Below, in pieces: positions 16,138 to 25,568 of a stretch of 64,000 bases of DNA. The translations under genes were made by a program, and so were the position numbers. Under the pieces are notes generated by a model, which was given only the letters and a program-made list of their open reading frames with translations, was not told the DNA's origin and did not search any database. Origin of the DNA: an uncultured Clostridia bacterium (GTDB lineage Bacteria; Bacillota; Clostridia; Oscillospirales; Ruminococcaceae); contig CANPYR010000001.1 in NCBI GenBank assembly GCA_947588805.1, positions 124,001 to 188,000 on the forward strand. Direction: 5' to 3'. The number at the start of each line of letters is the position of its first letter. Positions within the stretch are counted from its first letter, which is position 1.

Positions 16138-17223
16138 TTAGTCGTTCAGGGACTTGTCAAGCTCGGCGAAGTACTTGATGGTGCGTACCATCTGAGTGGT
16201 GTAGCTGTTCTCGTTGTCGTACCAGGAAACTACCTGTACCTCATAGAGATCGTCGGCGATATTCGCAACCATGGTCTGGGTAGCGTCGAAGAGGGAGCCG
16301 TATCTCATGCCGATAACGTCGGAGGAAACGATAGGATCCTCGTTGTAGCCGTAGGAAGCCGAAGCGGCTGCCTTCATAGCGGCGTTGATCCCTTCCTTGG
16401 TAAGGCCGGCCTTCTTAACGACGGCGGTGAGGATGGTGGTGGAGCCTGTCGGAACGGGAACTCTCTGAGCGGAGCCGATGAGCTTGCCGTTGAGCTCGGG
16501 AATTACAAGACCGATAGCCTTAGCTGCGCCGGTGGAGTTAGGAACGATATTAGCGGCGCCGGCGCGGGCTCTTCTGAGATCGCCCTTGCGGTGCGGGCCG
16601 TCAAGTATCATCTGGTCGCCGGTGTAGGCGTGGATGGTGGACATGATACCGCTCTGGATAGGAGCGTAATCGTTAAGAGCCTTAGCCATAGGAGCTAAGC
16701 AGTTAGTGGTGCAGGAAGCCGCGGAGATAATGGTATCGTCCTTGGTGAGGGTGTTCTCGTTTACGCCGTAAACGATAGTGGGAAGATCGTTTCCGGCAGG
16801 AGCGGAGATAACGACCTTCTTAGCGCCGGCGTCGATATGAGCCTGGCTCTTAGCCTTAGAGGTGTAGAATCCCGTGCACTCCAAAACTACGTCTACTCCG
16901 AGCTTGCCCCACGGGAGCTTCTCGGCCTTTGGCTCGGCATAGATGGTGATCTCCTTGCCGTCAACGATGATAGCTCCGGGAACGGTAACGGTCTTGCCGT
17001 CCTCCGCATACTCGGCGGGCTTTACGTCTACGGTATGAAGGCCTTCGCCTATTCTTCCGCAGTAGCCGCCCTGAGCGGTATCGTACTTAAGAAGATGAGC
17101 GAGCATTTCGGGCTTGGTGAGGTCGTTGATAGCGACGATCTCATACCCTTCCGCGCCGAACATCTGTCTGAATGCGAGACGGCCTATTCTGCCGAATCCG
17201 TTGATTGCAACTTTTACTGACAT
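16138..17223 (-). CDS. gapA: Glyceraldehyde-3-phosphate dehydrogenase, type I
   Basis: 361 residues, somewhat longer than the usual ~335. The Rossmann start is [18 protein letters not shown]; the catalytic cysteine is C171 in [42 protein letters not shown] and [16 protein letters not shown] are family signatures. It oxidises glyceraldehyde-3-phosphate to 1,3-bisphosphoglycerate with NAD(P). AGGAGG precedes the ATG. It is monocistronic with its own promoter; no pgk or tpi adjoins it. Confidence 0.97.
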   Translation of the reverse strand: MSVKVAINGFGRIGRLAFRQMFGAEGYEIVAINDLTKPEMLAHLLKYDTAQGGYCGRIGEGLHTVDVKPAEYAEDGKTVTVPGAIIVDGKEITIYAEPKAEKLPWGKLGVDVVLECTGFYTSKAKSQAHIDAGAKKVVISAPAGNDLPTIVYGVNENTLTKDDTIISAASCTTNCLAPMAKALNDYAPIQSGIMSTIHAYTGDQMILDGPHRKGDLRRARAGAANIVPNSTGAAKAIGLVIPELNGKLIGSAQRVPVPTGSTTILTAVVKKAGLTKEGINAAMKAAASASYGYNEDPIVSSDVIGMRYGSLFDATQTMVANIADDLYEVQVVSWYDNENSYTTQMVRTIKYFAELDKSLND

Positions 17224-17269
17224 TTTGAATTTACCTCCTGTAAAATAATTGCGTTAAATTGCACTTTCT

Positions 17270-17298
17270 ATCTTACACCAAATCAAATGAGTTTTCAA
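17270..17298 (-). promoter_or_regulatory. gapA promoter
   Basis: Minus-strand TTGAAA (17293-17298), 17-nt spacer, TAAGAT (17270-17275), about 45 nt before the ATG. Confidence 0.65.
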
Positions 17299-17361
17299 GT
17301 AGTTTCTGAAAAAAATCTTAAAATATTTTTAATTTTCGGAAAAATTTCCGGCGCGGACTGT

Positions 17362-17385
17362 AATTTACAGTATATTTTGTAAATT
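17362..17385. promoter_or_regulatory. Palindrome upstream of gapA
   Basis: AATTTACA and TGTAAATT are perfect inverted arms around an 8-bp A/T-rich centre, about 65 bp upstream of the gapA -35 box. This is operator-like, but no regulator can be named. The rest of the spacer up to 17600 holds a weak pyrimidine-rich heptamer-like stretch (about 17437-17500) and no other gene. Confidence 0.4.
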
Positions 17386-17600
17386 ATTTGCGGGATAGAA
17401 GCCTTGCCCGCGACCTTATCCTGCCGACATTTAAACGCGCAAACCCATAGTTACGACTTACGACCTCCGATTTCTCAATTCTGTCTTACGCCTATCCCAA
17501 ATCCTTACTTGCCGGCATACTATAAAACAGTCGGTAAGGTATGCGCGCCAAAGCCCCGAATACCCTGCCGCTCAGAAATCATCAAGGGAGTGCATCGGAA

Positions 17601-17834
17601 TTGACATATACATTGATAAACGTTTCATCAGTCACCTACGCCATGAAATCCAAAAATATCCTGAATAATTCGGGATACTACTGCGAAATAGAGCGCGAGG
17701 AGAGAAATAAGCGCTCGGGTTGCGGCTACGCTATCAGGATAAAGGACGATCCCGCGGTTATATGCGGAATACTTGAGCGCAACGGGATAACGACCGGCGA
17801 GAGAAGAACCGCAGAACGGGGGAACCGCCGATGA
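17601..17834 (+). CDS. DUF3343 protein (putative Se/S carrier-like)
   Basis: 77 residues from a TTG start at 17601, chosen because AGGGAG lies 10 nt upstream and the family begins at the first strand (LTYTLINVSSVTYAMKSKNIL). The central SGCGYAIRI segment is the conserved cysteine motif of DUF3343. Its 3' end overlaps the start of the cysteine-desulfurase-like gene by 4 bp, a recurrent pairing that suggests this small protein accepts or carries sulfur or selenium from the enzyme (inference from context). Confidence 0.75.
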   Translation: MTYTLINVSSVTYAMKSKNILNNSGYYCEIEREERNKRSGCGYAIRIKDDPAVICGILERNGITTGERRTAERGNRR

Positions 17835-18967
17835 GACATGTTTATTTTGACAACGCCGCGACTACTTATCCAAAGCCCCCGTCCGTCGCGGAAGCGGTCA
17901 GGACGGCTGTGGAGAAATACGGCGGGAATCCCGGGCGCGGAGGACATTTTTATTCCATGAACGCTTCGGCGGCGGTATATAAGGTCAGAGAACAGGCTGC
18001 GGAATTCTTCGGCGCGGAGCCCGAAAACGTCGCTTTTACTCTTAACTGCACCCACAGCCTTAATCTTGCGATAAAAGGATTAGTAAAGCCCGGGGATAAA
18101 ATCGTCATATCCTCTATGGAGCATAATTCCGTCGCCCGTCCCGCATACGCGCTTTCTAAGATCGGGGTGAGCGCAAGAGTCGCTAAAATCGGCGGGACGG
18201 ATGAGGAGACCGTGGAAAATTTCAGAAGGCTTCTTTCACCGGAAGTCAGGCTCGCGGTATGCTCGGCGGCTTCTAACGTCACGGGAAGGGCGAACCCGAT
18301 AGATAAGATCGCGGAAATCTGCCGGGAAAACGGTATCTGCTTTATCGTAGACGGCGCTCAGGCCTGCGGGATCCTGCCTATAAGCCTTCGCGACGGGATG
18401 AATTTTATCTGCACGGCGGGTCATAAGGGACTTTACGGCCCTACCGGGACCGGGCTTTTGATCTCGGACGGAAAATTTACGCTCGATACCGTTATCGAGG
18501 GCGGTACCGGTGCTACGTCCTCGGAGCTTTCTCAGACCGGGTTCATGCCGGAAAGATTAGAGAGCGGGACTCTGAACACCGTCGGGATCTTGGGTCTCGG
18601 CGCGGGAATTTCTTATGTCAAGAGCATGGGTACCGAGAAGCTTTTCAGGCATGAAAGCGGGCTTTGCGATATCCTGATAGACGGGATAAAGGGCGAGCAA
18701 GGGGTGAAAATATACAGAAAAGGAGAAAAATTCGTGCCGATAGTTTCCTTTAATATAGACGGTATCCCCGCTCCGAAGCTCTCCTCGGCGCTTTCAGATT
18801 CGGGATACGCTCTGCGCGGCGGGCTTCACTGCTCTTTACTCGCTCACCGTACTCTCGGCGCCCTCCCGGACGGAACGGTCAGATTCTCCCCGTCCGCTTT
18901 CAGCTCCGAAAAGGACGTAGCAGGACTTGTAAATAATCTGAAAAAAATTTGCAAAACAGGGCTTTAA
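17831..18967 (+). CDS. Cysteine desulfurase-like class V aminotransferase
   Basis: 378 residues. Class V PLP fold with FDNAATTYPKPPSV at the N-terminus, VDGAQACG, the PLP lysine K199 in TAGHKGLYGP and the catalytic loop cysteine C334 in RGGLHCSLLAHRTLG. It should remove sulfur (or selenium) from cysteine and hold it as a persulfide. It does not sit with iscU or sufBCD; its partner is the overlapping DUF3343 gene. This is the shorter NifS-like subgroup rather than IscS or SufS proper, so no symbol is given. Confidence 0.88.
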   Translation: MRHVYFDNAATTYPKPPSVAEAVRTAVEKYGGNPGRGGHFYSMNASAAVYKVREQAAEFFGAEPENVAFTLNCTHSLNLAIKGLVKPGDKIVISSMEHNSVARPAYALSKIGVSARVAKIGGTDEETVENFRRLLSPEVRLAVCSAASNVTGRANPIDKIAEICRENGICFIVDGAQACGILPISLRDGMNFICTAGHKGLYGPTGTGLLISDGKFTLDTVIEGGTGATSSELSQTGFMPERLESGTLNTVGILGLGAGISYVKSMGTEKLFRHESGLCDILIDGIKGEQGVKIYRKGEKFVPIVSFNIDGIPAPKLSSALSDSGYALRGGLHCSLLAHRTLGALPDGTVRFSPSAFSSEKDVAGLVNNLKKICKTGL

Positions 18968-18971
18968 CCTA

Positions 18972-19000
18972 TTGAAATTCTCTGTAAAATCTGCTATTAT
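18972..19000 (+). promoter_or_regulatory. Promoter in front of the structured cdaA leader
   Basis: TTGAAA (18972-18977), 17-nt spacer, TATTAT (18995-19000), with TATAAT overlapping at 18998-19003. It begins 4 nt after the desulfurase stop codon. Confidence 0.65.
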
Positions 19001-19006
19001 AATATA

Positions 19007-19168
19007 GTCGGGTCCTAAGCCCGGCGGCGCTGAGATCTTTTCCTGTCGTTAATCGCCCGAAAAGGTCGGAACCGGGCGATTTAAAGATATAGTCCGATAT
19101 TATTTTTAATTTCTCCGTCTTAGGCGGCTTATAACGCTTGCAGTGTGGACCTTCCGATTCCACACTGC
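19007..19168 (+). ncRNA. Candidate structured RNA or leader upstream of cdaA
   Basis: The 359-bp spacer 18968-19326 has no reading frame. AATCGCCCG (19051-19059) pairs perfectly with CGGGCGATT (19073-19081), and ATCTTT/AAAGAT extend this stem across an asymmetric internal loop. CGGG/CCCG forms a small hairpin near the start, and GCAGTGTGGA/TCCACACTGC (19140-19168) a 10-bp hairpin that lacks a T-run. It is either a free RNA or a ~320-nt 5' leader of cdaA-cdaR. SRP RNA and ydaO-type signatures are absent. Confidence 0.4.
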
Positions 19169-19326
19169 AAAAACGGGATTTAATTATTACTGCTTTTTGC
19201 GGGACTTAATATATTTTTGAGAGTGAATTTTACGAATTTTATTTTTACCGGTACTTCGTCCGAAAAACTTTTCGGTTCTTTTCGGCGGGAAGCGGTTTTA
19301 AAATTCTCATAAGGGGGCTTTTTGCT

Positions 19327-20250
19327 TTGCAGAATTACATAACCCTCGCGACGGAATATCTTAACAGCCTGTCGTCGAGACTCCTTAGCGTCGTCGCTTC
19401 CATCCAGATAATAGATATTATCGACATGGTCCTGATGACCTATATCATCTATAAGGGACTTAAGATAATACGCGAAACAAAGGCTCAGCAGCTTATCACG
19501 GGTATCTTTATCATGCTCGTGGTCTACGGCGTTTCGGTCGCTCTGAAGCTTAAAGTCATGACGTTTTTATTCGGCAACTTCTTCCAGGTCGGCTTGATCG
19601 CTATCGTAGTCGTTTTCCAGCCCGAGCTCAGAAGAGTATTGGAGAGGGTCGGACGTACGAACGTAAAAACCGTATTCAACCCCGGCGGCAGAGACGAGGA
19701 CATAGACGCGAAGTGGGAAAAAACGATAGATATTATCTCCGACGCGGCTATGCAGCTTTCCGATACCGCTACCGGAGCGCTTATAGTTATTGAGCGAACG
19801 AATAAGCTCGGAGAGCAGGTCGAGACCGGCACTGTTATGGACTGCGTGCCGTCGGTGGCGACGTTCGGGACCATCTTCTTCCCGAAAACTCCCCTTCACG
19901 ACGGAGCGGTAATTATTCGCGACGCTGTGATTCACGCCGCGGGCTGCTTCCTGCCGACTCCGCAAAAAGAGGACCGCATAAACAAACAGCTCGGCTCCCG
20001 TCACCGCGCGGCGATAGGGATGAGCGAAACCTCGGACGCTATTATCATAGTCGTCTCGGAAGAAACCGGTACCGTATCGATAGCCGAAAACGGCGAGCTT
20101 ACAAGGGGCTACTCCAAGGAACGGCTCAGCGAGTATCTTAAATCCAAGATAATCCGCGAGAGCAGCAGAGAGGTAAATATCACCGGCATCCTGAAGTACG
20201 GAAAGGAGTTAATCAATGGCAGAAAAAAGAGCGAAAAGGACAAGCAGTAA
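19327..20250 (+). CDS. cdaA: Diadenylate cyclase CdaA
   Basis: 307 residues, TTG start at 19327 with AAGGGGG upstream. Three N-terminal membrane helices (about 30-48, 53-75 and 82-98) lead into a DAC domain with the catalytic DGA at 192-194 (PLHDGAVII) and RHR at 225-227 (SRHRAAIGMSE). It condenses two ATP into c-di-AMP at the membrane. It overlaps cdaR by 35 bp. glmM, which usually follows in Bacilli, is not here. Confidence 0.95.
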   Translation: MQNYITLATEYLNSLSSRLLSVVASIQIIDIIDMVLMTYIIYKGLKIIRETKAQQLITGIFIMLVVYGVSVALKLKVMTFLFGNFFQVGLIAIVVVFQPELRRVLERVGRTNVKTVFNPGGRDEDIDAKWEKTIDIISDAAMQLSDTATGALIVIERTNKLGEQVETGTVMDCVPSVATFGTIFFPKTPLHDGAVIIRDAVIHAAGCFLPTPQKEDRINKQLGSRHRAAIGMSETSDAIIIVVSEETGTVSIAENGELTRGYSKERLSEYLKSKIIRESSREVNITGILKYGKELINGRKKSEKDKQ

Positions 20251-21562
20251 TTCTAAGTCCCGCAGGGAAAATCTTATTACCCTTATCGTCTCGGTCATTA
20301 TCGCCGTGGTAGCGTGGGTTATCCTCTCTATCACCGCCTTTTCGGATATCACCGTCACGCTGAGGGACGTGCCGATAGATTTCTCTCTTGAAGGGTATTA
20401 CGCGGATATATCCGGGCTTTCGGTAGTCGATAAGGACATAGATAAGGTAAACGTTTCCTTTGTCGGTCAGCGCGACAGCGTGGGAAACTATACGAGCGAC
20501 GACATCAAGGTCAGCCTTGATCTTAACAGCGTAAGAACCTCGGGAAGCTACGACATCCCGATAATCGTTACGAGCGTTCACGGGGATCAGCTTGAAAACA
20601 TCGAGATCGGCCCGCAGAAGACCGTTCATATCGAATTCGACAGGTTTGCTTCCAAACAGCTCACTCTTGACAGCAGGACTTTAAGATTCGATACCGGAAA
20701 TATCACCGCCGCGATGGGATGCGTTATAGACGAGGAGGAGATAACCGTCACCCCGTCTCAGATCACCGTCTCGGGACCGCAGGACTACATAGATCAGGTT
20801 ACGTCCTGCGTTTTGGAGCTCGACCAGCCGATGAGACTCACCGAGTCTACAAGCGTTTCAAACGCGAGCGTAAAGCTCTATTCCGGAGACGCTGTGTTTG
20901 AAAATCCGAAGGTCAGTATCGATACCGAATCCTTCAACGTCTATATCCCGGTCTACTATACAAGACAGCTCCCTATCGATATAACGCTCCAGAGCTATTC
21001 CGACAAGATAGACGTTTCTACCATCCCCTACTCCCTCTCGGAAAGCTCGATACTTGTAAGAAGCCAGAACAGCGATATAGATAAGATTGCGAACCTGAAT
21101 CTCGGCTACATCGAAGTGAGATATATCCGTCCCGGGACAGCGCAGTCTTATGAGATCCTGCAAAATACCAACTACGAAAATATTTCCGGCATAGAAAACG
21201 TGCAGGTCAGATTCGAGCTCGAGGGGTATGCGGAGAAGAATATAAATATTCCCAATTCGCAGATCTACGCGATTAACGGAACAAGCGATTTTAACGTTAC
21301 GGTCGATACCGACAGGATAAACGTCACGGTGGTCGGTCCGCAGGAGGTTTTGGATACGCTTGACGCTTCAAGCTTTGTCGCGGAGATAGATCTTATGGAT
21401 TATAACCTGTACGACGGTTCGAGATTCTTCACCGCGGCTATCTACGCCCCCGGTCATCCCGACGTGTGGGCTCTGGGAGTTAATCAGGTGCTTTTGCAGA
21501 TATCTCCGATAGAGCAGGTCGAAGCGCCCGCCGAGACAGACGGCGCTGAGGAAGCGGAATAA
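20216..21562 (+). CDS. cdaR: CdaA regulator CdaR (YbbR-domain protein)
   Basis: 448 residues. One membrane helix at about 20-40, with a Lys/Arg-rich cytosolic start, anchors an external part made of about four YbbR repeats, each with the pattern TVSGPQDYID or TVVGPQEVLD (clearest near residues 180 and 375). CdaR binds and modulates CdaA at the membrane. The 35-bp overlap with cdaA supports coupled expression. The acidic tail (EAPAETDGAEEAE) is low-complexity. A weak hairpin with GGGTTTTT follows near 21610-21650. Confidence 0.9.
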   Translation: MAEKRAKRTSSNSKSRRENLITLIVSVIIAVVAWVILSITAFSDITVTLRDVPIDFSLEGYYADISGLSVVDKDIDKVNVSFVGQRDSVGNYTSDDIKVSLDLNSVRTSGSYDIPIIVTSVHGDQLENIEIGPQKTVHIEFDRFASKQLTLDSRTLRFDTGNITAAMGCVIDEEEITVTPSQITVSGPQDYIDQVTSCVLELDQPMRLTESTSVSNASVKLYSGDAVFENPKVSIDTESFNVYIPVYYTRQLPIDITLQSYSDKIDVSTIPYSLSESSILVRSQNSDIDKIANLNLGYIEVRYIRPGTAQSYEILQNTNYENISGIENVQVRFELEGYAEKNINIPNSQIYAINGTSDFNVTVDTDRINVTVVGPQEVLDTLDASSFVAEIDLMDYNLYDGSRFFTAAIYAPGHPDVWALGVNQVLLQISPIEQVEAPAETDGAEEAE

Positions 21563-21658
21563 ATAATTTTAAATAATCAAAGAGGTCGGATCTCGGATAT
21601 CGGATTTTAAAAGAAGCTCCGATTCCGTCTTCCGGCTTCGGGTTTTTAACGAGGAAAA

Positions 21659-23242
21659 ATGCCTATAATTGTTTCTGACATAAAATGCCCCGTGAATTCG
21701 CCTAAAGAAGAGATAATCAAGCTTGCGATAAGCTCTCTTAAGCTTAAGCGGTCGGATATTTTAGGCGCGGGGATCTATAAAATATCACTTGACGCAAGAA
21801 AGCGCGAGGATATTCACAGAGTCTGCTCGGCGGTTTTAAGGCTCAGATCCCCGGAGCGCGAGAAGGCTCTCGCCCGTAAGACCGGGTGCAGATATTTTGA
21901 AGAAAAAGAACCCGAGATGATCCGCTCCGGCGTTAAAAGAGACGGAAGGACCGTTATCGCAGGCTTCGGACCCGCGGGGATGTTCTGCGCGCTGACTCTT
22001 GCGGAAAACGGCTACAGGCCGATAGTTTTGGAGCGCGGCGCGGACGTAGATTCAAGAACAAAAGCCGTAGAGAGATTTTGGAGCGGCGGGGAGCTCGATC
22101 CCGAAACGAACGTGCAGTTCGGAGAGGGCGGCGCGGGGACCTTCTCGGACGGAAAGCTTACTACAAGAATAGGCGATCCGCTTTGCAGGTATGTCCTTAA
22201 GCGCTTTCACGAGATGGGAGCGCCGGAGGAGATCTTATATCTTGCAAAGCCCCATATCGGCACCGACAGGTTAAGAGAGATCGTAAAAAACATAAGAAAA
22301 AGAATAATCTCCTTGGGAGGAGAGGTAAGGTTTTTAACGAAGCTTGACGGGATAAATATTAAAAACGGAAGCGCGGTCTCGGTAAGCGCAGGCGGCGTTG
22401 AGATTCCGACGGCTTCGCTGACGCTTGCGATAGGGCATTCTTCCCGGGATACGTTCGAGCTTCTTTTAAAACGCGGGCTTACGCTTGAGCCGAAGGCTTT
22501 TTCCGTCGGAGCGAGGATAGAGCATCTTCAGAGAGATGTTGACATATCGCTTTACGGCGCGGAGTCCGAAAGCTTGGGGCTTCCGAAGGGAGAATACCAG
22601 CTCTCACACCGAAGGCCGGACGGCAGAGGGGCGTATACCTTCTGCATGTGCCCCGGAGGAGAAGTGGTCGCGGCCGCGAGCGAGCCCGGCGGCGTAGTTA
22701 CTAACGGGATGAGCAGGTACTTAAGAGACGGCAAAAACGCAAACGCCGCGCTTGTCGTTTCCGTTGGGAAAGAGGATTTTCCCGCCGGAGCTCTCGGGGG
22801 CGTTATGTTTGCAAGAGCTATCGAGCAAAAGGCTTATTCCTGCACCGGGTCCTTTTACGCTCCATGCGAGACCGTCGGGGCGTTTTTGGATGATATTTCT
22901 CCCGAGCGGATAGTGACTCCGAGCTATCTTCCCGGCACCCGTGAAGCGCCGCTTGATAAATTTCTTCCCGGTTTTGTGACCGAGATGATGAAGGAGGGCT
23001 TAAGAAAATTTTCTCGTGAAATGCCCTGCTTCGGATTGCCTTCCGCTGTTCTTACCGCTCCCGAGACGAGAACCTCCTCGCCGGTTAGGATAACGAGAGG
23101 CGAAAATGGCGTCTCTCTCGGCACGGATAATATCTATCCCTGCGGCGAGGGCGCGGGATATGCGGGAGGGATAATGTCCGCGGCCGTGGACGGGATAAGA
23201 ACGGCGAGGAAAATTATGGAGGAATACGGCGCGGGGGATTAG
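21659..23242 (+). CDS. NAD(P)/FAD-dependent oxidoreductase, uncharacterised dehydrogenase family (COG2509 type)
   Basis: 527 residues. A small N-terminal domain (1-95) is followed by the FAD-binding signature VIAGFGPAGMFCALTLAENG (about 100-119) and VQFGEGGAGTFSDGKLTTR, ending in GEGAGYAGGIMSAAVDGIRTA, which closes the FAD site. The architecture matches a widespread uncharacterised FAD dehydrogenase family; its substrate is unknown. GAGG lies close before the ATG. It sits between cdaR and pyk and may be read from the same transcript. Confidence 0.85.
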   Translation: MPIIVSDIKCPVNSPKEEIIKLAISSLKLKRSDILGAGIYKISLDARKREDIHRVCSAVLRLRSPEREKALARKTGCRYFEEKEPEMIRSGVKRDGRTVIAGFGPAGMFCALTLAENGYRPIVLERGADVDSRTKAVERFWSGGELDPETNVQFGEGGAGTFSDGKLTTRIGDPLCRYVLKRFHEMGAPEEILYLAKPHIGTDRLREIVKNIRKRIISLGGEVRFLTKLDGINIKNGSAVSVSAGGVEIPTASLTLAIGHSSRDTFELLLKRGLTLEPKAFSVGARIEHLQRDVDISLYGAESESLGLPKGEYQLSHRRPDGRGAYTFCMCPGGEVVAAASEPGGVVTNGMSRYLRDGKNANAALVVSVGKEDFPAGALGGVMFARAIEQKAYSCTGSFYAPCETVGAFLDDISPERIVTPSYLPGTREAPLDKFLPGFVTEMMKEGLRKFSREMPCFGLPSAVLTAPETRTSSPVRITRGENGVSLGTDNIYPCGEGAGYAGGIMSAAVDGIRTARKIMEEYGAGD

Positions 23243-23288
23243 AAGAAAAAGATTCAAACAGTTTAATATTAAAAAAAGGAGAATCAAA

Positions 23289-24701
23289 ATGAGAAAGACA
23301 AAAATTATCTGCACCATCGGACCGTCCTGCTCGGACGAAAACACTCTTCGGGAGATGATGCTCGCGGGGATGAACGTCGCAAGGCTCAACTTCTCTCACG
23401 GCACTCACGAGGATCACAAGGAAAAGATAGATCTTATAAAAAAGCTCCGGGACGAGCTCGATCTTCCGGTCGCTATTATGCTCGATACCAAGGGGCCGGA
23501 GTACAGGATAAAAAAATTCGCTAAGGATAAGGTCTTTCTGAATTCCGGGGATGAATTCACCTTTACCACCGAAGAGGTCGTCGGCGACGAAAAAAGCGTC
23601 TCGGTCAGCTATAAAAATCTTGCGGAAGAGCTTGAGATCGGCGATACCATACTCTTGAACAACGGGCTTCTGTCTTTTGAAGTTACCGAGATCTCCGGCG
23701 GGGATATCAAAACCGTAGTGCGCGACGGCGGCGAGCTTTCAAACAACAAGTCGATGGCGTTTCCCGGGAAGGTGCTTAAGCAGGTTTATCTCAGCGAACA
23801 GGACAAGTCGGATATGCTCTTCGGGATCGAAAACGACGTGGACTTCATCGCCTGCTCCTTCGTTTCAAGAAGACAGGACCTTATCGACGTGCACGAGTTT
23901 TTAAACGCGAACGGCGGCGAGGATATAGATCTCATCGCTAAGGTCGAAAACCAGACCGGCGTTGACAATATCGAGGAGATCTGCGAGGAGTGCGGCGGGA
24001 TAATGATCGGCAGGGGCGATATGGGCGTTGAGATCGCTTTCGAGAAGCTCCCTGCGATCCAGAAAAATATCATAACAAAGTGCCGGCTTCTCGGCAAAAG
24101 AGTTATCACCGCGACGGAAATGCTCGAATCTATGATACATAATCCCCGCCCGACTCGCGCCGAGACCTCCGACGTTGCGAACGCCATCTACGACGGGACT
24201 TCGGCTATCATGCTCTCCGGCGAGACCGCAGCGGGACAGTACCCGGTCCTTGCTCTTAAGACTATGGCGAAAATCGCAGAGGAGACCGAGCGCGGGATCG
24301 ATTACGCTTCGCTTTTCAAGATTCACGATTTCAGGATCCACAACACCGTAGACGCTATCTCCCACGCCACCTGCGGAATGGCGATAGACGTGGGCGCAAA
24401 GGCGCTCGCGGTATGCTCGCTCTCCGGCGCTACCGTGAGAATGGTTTCACGCTTCAGAGCGCCGGTGGACATTTTAGGACTTACGACGAGCGAGAAGACA
24501 AGGCGAAAGCTTGCACTTTCCTGGGGAGTTACGCCGAAGATCTGCGAAAAATTTGATTCCACCGACGTTTTGTTCTACGCCGCGAAGCTTAACGCTAAGG
24601 CGACGTTTGATCTTAAGCCCGGGGATACGATTGTCACGACCGGAGGGATGACGAACGGAACTTCGGGGAATACAAACCTTATTAAAATCGACAGGATTTA
24701 A
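23289..24701 (+). CDS. pyk: Pyruvate kinase
   Basis: 470 residues, the form without the extra C-terminal PEP-utilising domain common in Bacillus. Signatures include RKTKIICTIGPSCSD, MNVARLNFSHGTHEDH, LDTKGPEYRI and the active-site block IMIGRGDMGVEI, then TATEMLESMI and TSAIMLSGETAAGQYP. It transfers phosphate from PEP to ADP, the last glycolytic step. AAAAGGAGAATC precedes the ATG and a strong terminator follows. Confidence 0.97.
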   Translation: MRKTKIICTIGPSCSDENTLREMMLAGMNVARLNFSHGTHEDHKEKIDLIKKLRDELDLPVAIMLDTKGPEYRIKKFAKDKVFLNSGDEFTFTTEEVVGDEKSVSVSYKNLAEELEIGDTILLNNGLLSFEVTEISGGDIKTVVRDGGELSNNKSMAFPGKVLKQVYLSEQDKSDMLFGIENDVDFIACSFVSRRQDLIDVHEFLNANGGEDIDLIAKVENQTGVDNIEEICEECGGIMIGRGDMGVEIAFEKLPAIQKNIITKCRLLGKRVITATEMLESMIHNPRPTRAETSDVANAIYDGTSAIMLSGETAAGQYPVLALKTMAKIAEETERGIDYASLFKIHDFRIHNTVDAISHATCGMAIDVGAKALAVCSLSGATVRMVSRFRAPVDILGLTTSEKTRRKLALSWGVTPKICEKFDSTDVLFYAAKLNAKATFDLKPGDTIVTTGGMTNGTSGNTNLIKIDRI

Positions 24702-24724
24702 AAATAAAAAATATAAAAAACTTT

Positions 24725-24753
24725 GTCCCCGGAGGGCTTCCGGGGACTTTTTT
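24725..24753 (+). terminator. Bidirectional terminator between pyk and the thioesterase gene
   Basis: GTCCCCGGA (24725-24733) pairs with TCCGGGGAC (24739-24747), followed by TTTTTT. A T-run is also present on the opposite side, so it can serve both convergent genes. Confidence 0.92.
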
Positions 24754-24835
24754 CTATTTATTATTCATAATATTCAAGCTCCGAAAGCCCGAAGCGGACC
24801 GCCGAAGCTTAATTTATTCTGCAAAACTGTTATCT

Positions 24836-25552
24836 CTATTTATTGAATCTCACTACCGCTCTGAGCTCTTCACGGTCTTCGGATAAAAACGCCACGGTGC
24901 GAGCGGATTCGTCCTCGCCGTAGCGCAGCACTCCCCTCTCGCCGTATGCGAAGGCTTTACGGTATGTGATCTCAAAATCGTCCGCGCCGCCGGATTCGTA
25001 TACCTCCTCCGGAAGCGTTTCAACCGCAAGATCAAGATATTTTACGTTATTCATGTGACGGTTCGGGTCGATAAGATTTCTTCCGACCGTGAATTCCTTT
25101 TCCGAAATCGCTTCGGGAACGGATCTTAGCTTCGGAAGCCAAAGCTCGTCGAAATTATGGCGCTCCGGCTCGCTTTCATATCTTTCAAAGGCTTCGTCGC
25201 TCATTCGTTCAAGCTTTCCCGTGGCGCTGTTAAATCTCGCCCAGTTTGAAAGCGCGGTTATTACCGTTCTTCCGTCCTTTTCGATCTCAAATTCGCGTGA
25301 AGCCGCCACGCCCTTCATTCCCCTGCTCCAGGTCTTAGCCGTCACCCAGTCGCCGTACCTCGGGCGCTCAGCGACCTTAACTCTGTACGCCGTAAGAAAC
25401 CACCTTCCCGGCGTATCGTTAAACCCGTCGCCTACGGCTTCGCCCTGCAAGCAGCAGACGTTTTCAAAGAGCTTTAAGATAGAAGAATCAAGGATCCTCA
25501 TGTCTAAGGAAACGTCGGAAAATCCGACATAAAATTTTTCACTGTATACCAT
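24836..25552 (-). CDS. Acyl-ACP thioesterase
   Basis: 238 residues built as a double hotdog fold, the bacterial relative of plant FatA/FatB. The second repeat carries DPNRHMNNVKYLDLAVETLP, with the catalytic Asn/His region. It releases fatty acids from acyl carrier protein. The Shine-Dalgarno is weak. It lies 16 nt downstream of asnA, on the same strand, and probably shares its transcript. No fatty-acid synthesis gene is close. Confidence 0.87.
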   Translation of the reverse strand: MVYSEKFYVGFSDVSLDMRILDSSILKLFENVCCLQGEAVGDGFNDTPGRWFLTAYRVKVAERPRYGDWVTAKTWSRGMKGVAASREFEIEKDGRTVITALSNWARFNSATGKLERMSDEAFERYESEPERHNFDELWLPKLRSVPEAISEKEFTVGRNLIDPNRHMNNVKYLDLAVETLPEEVYESGGADDFEITYRKAFAYGERGVLRYGEDESARTVAFLSEDREELRAVVRFNK

Positions 25553-25568
25553 TTTCCAGATTCCCGTA

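Noticed and set aside
19007-19168. SRP RNA or c-di-AMP riboswitch
   Set aside because: The conserved SRP GGTCAGG/GGAAGGAAGCAGC motifs and ydaO-type signatures are not present.
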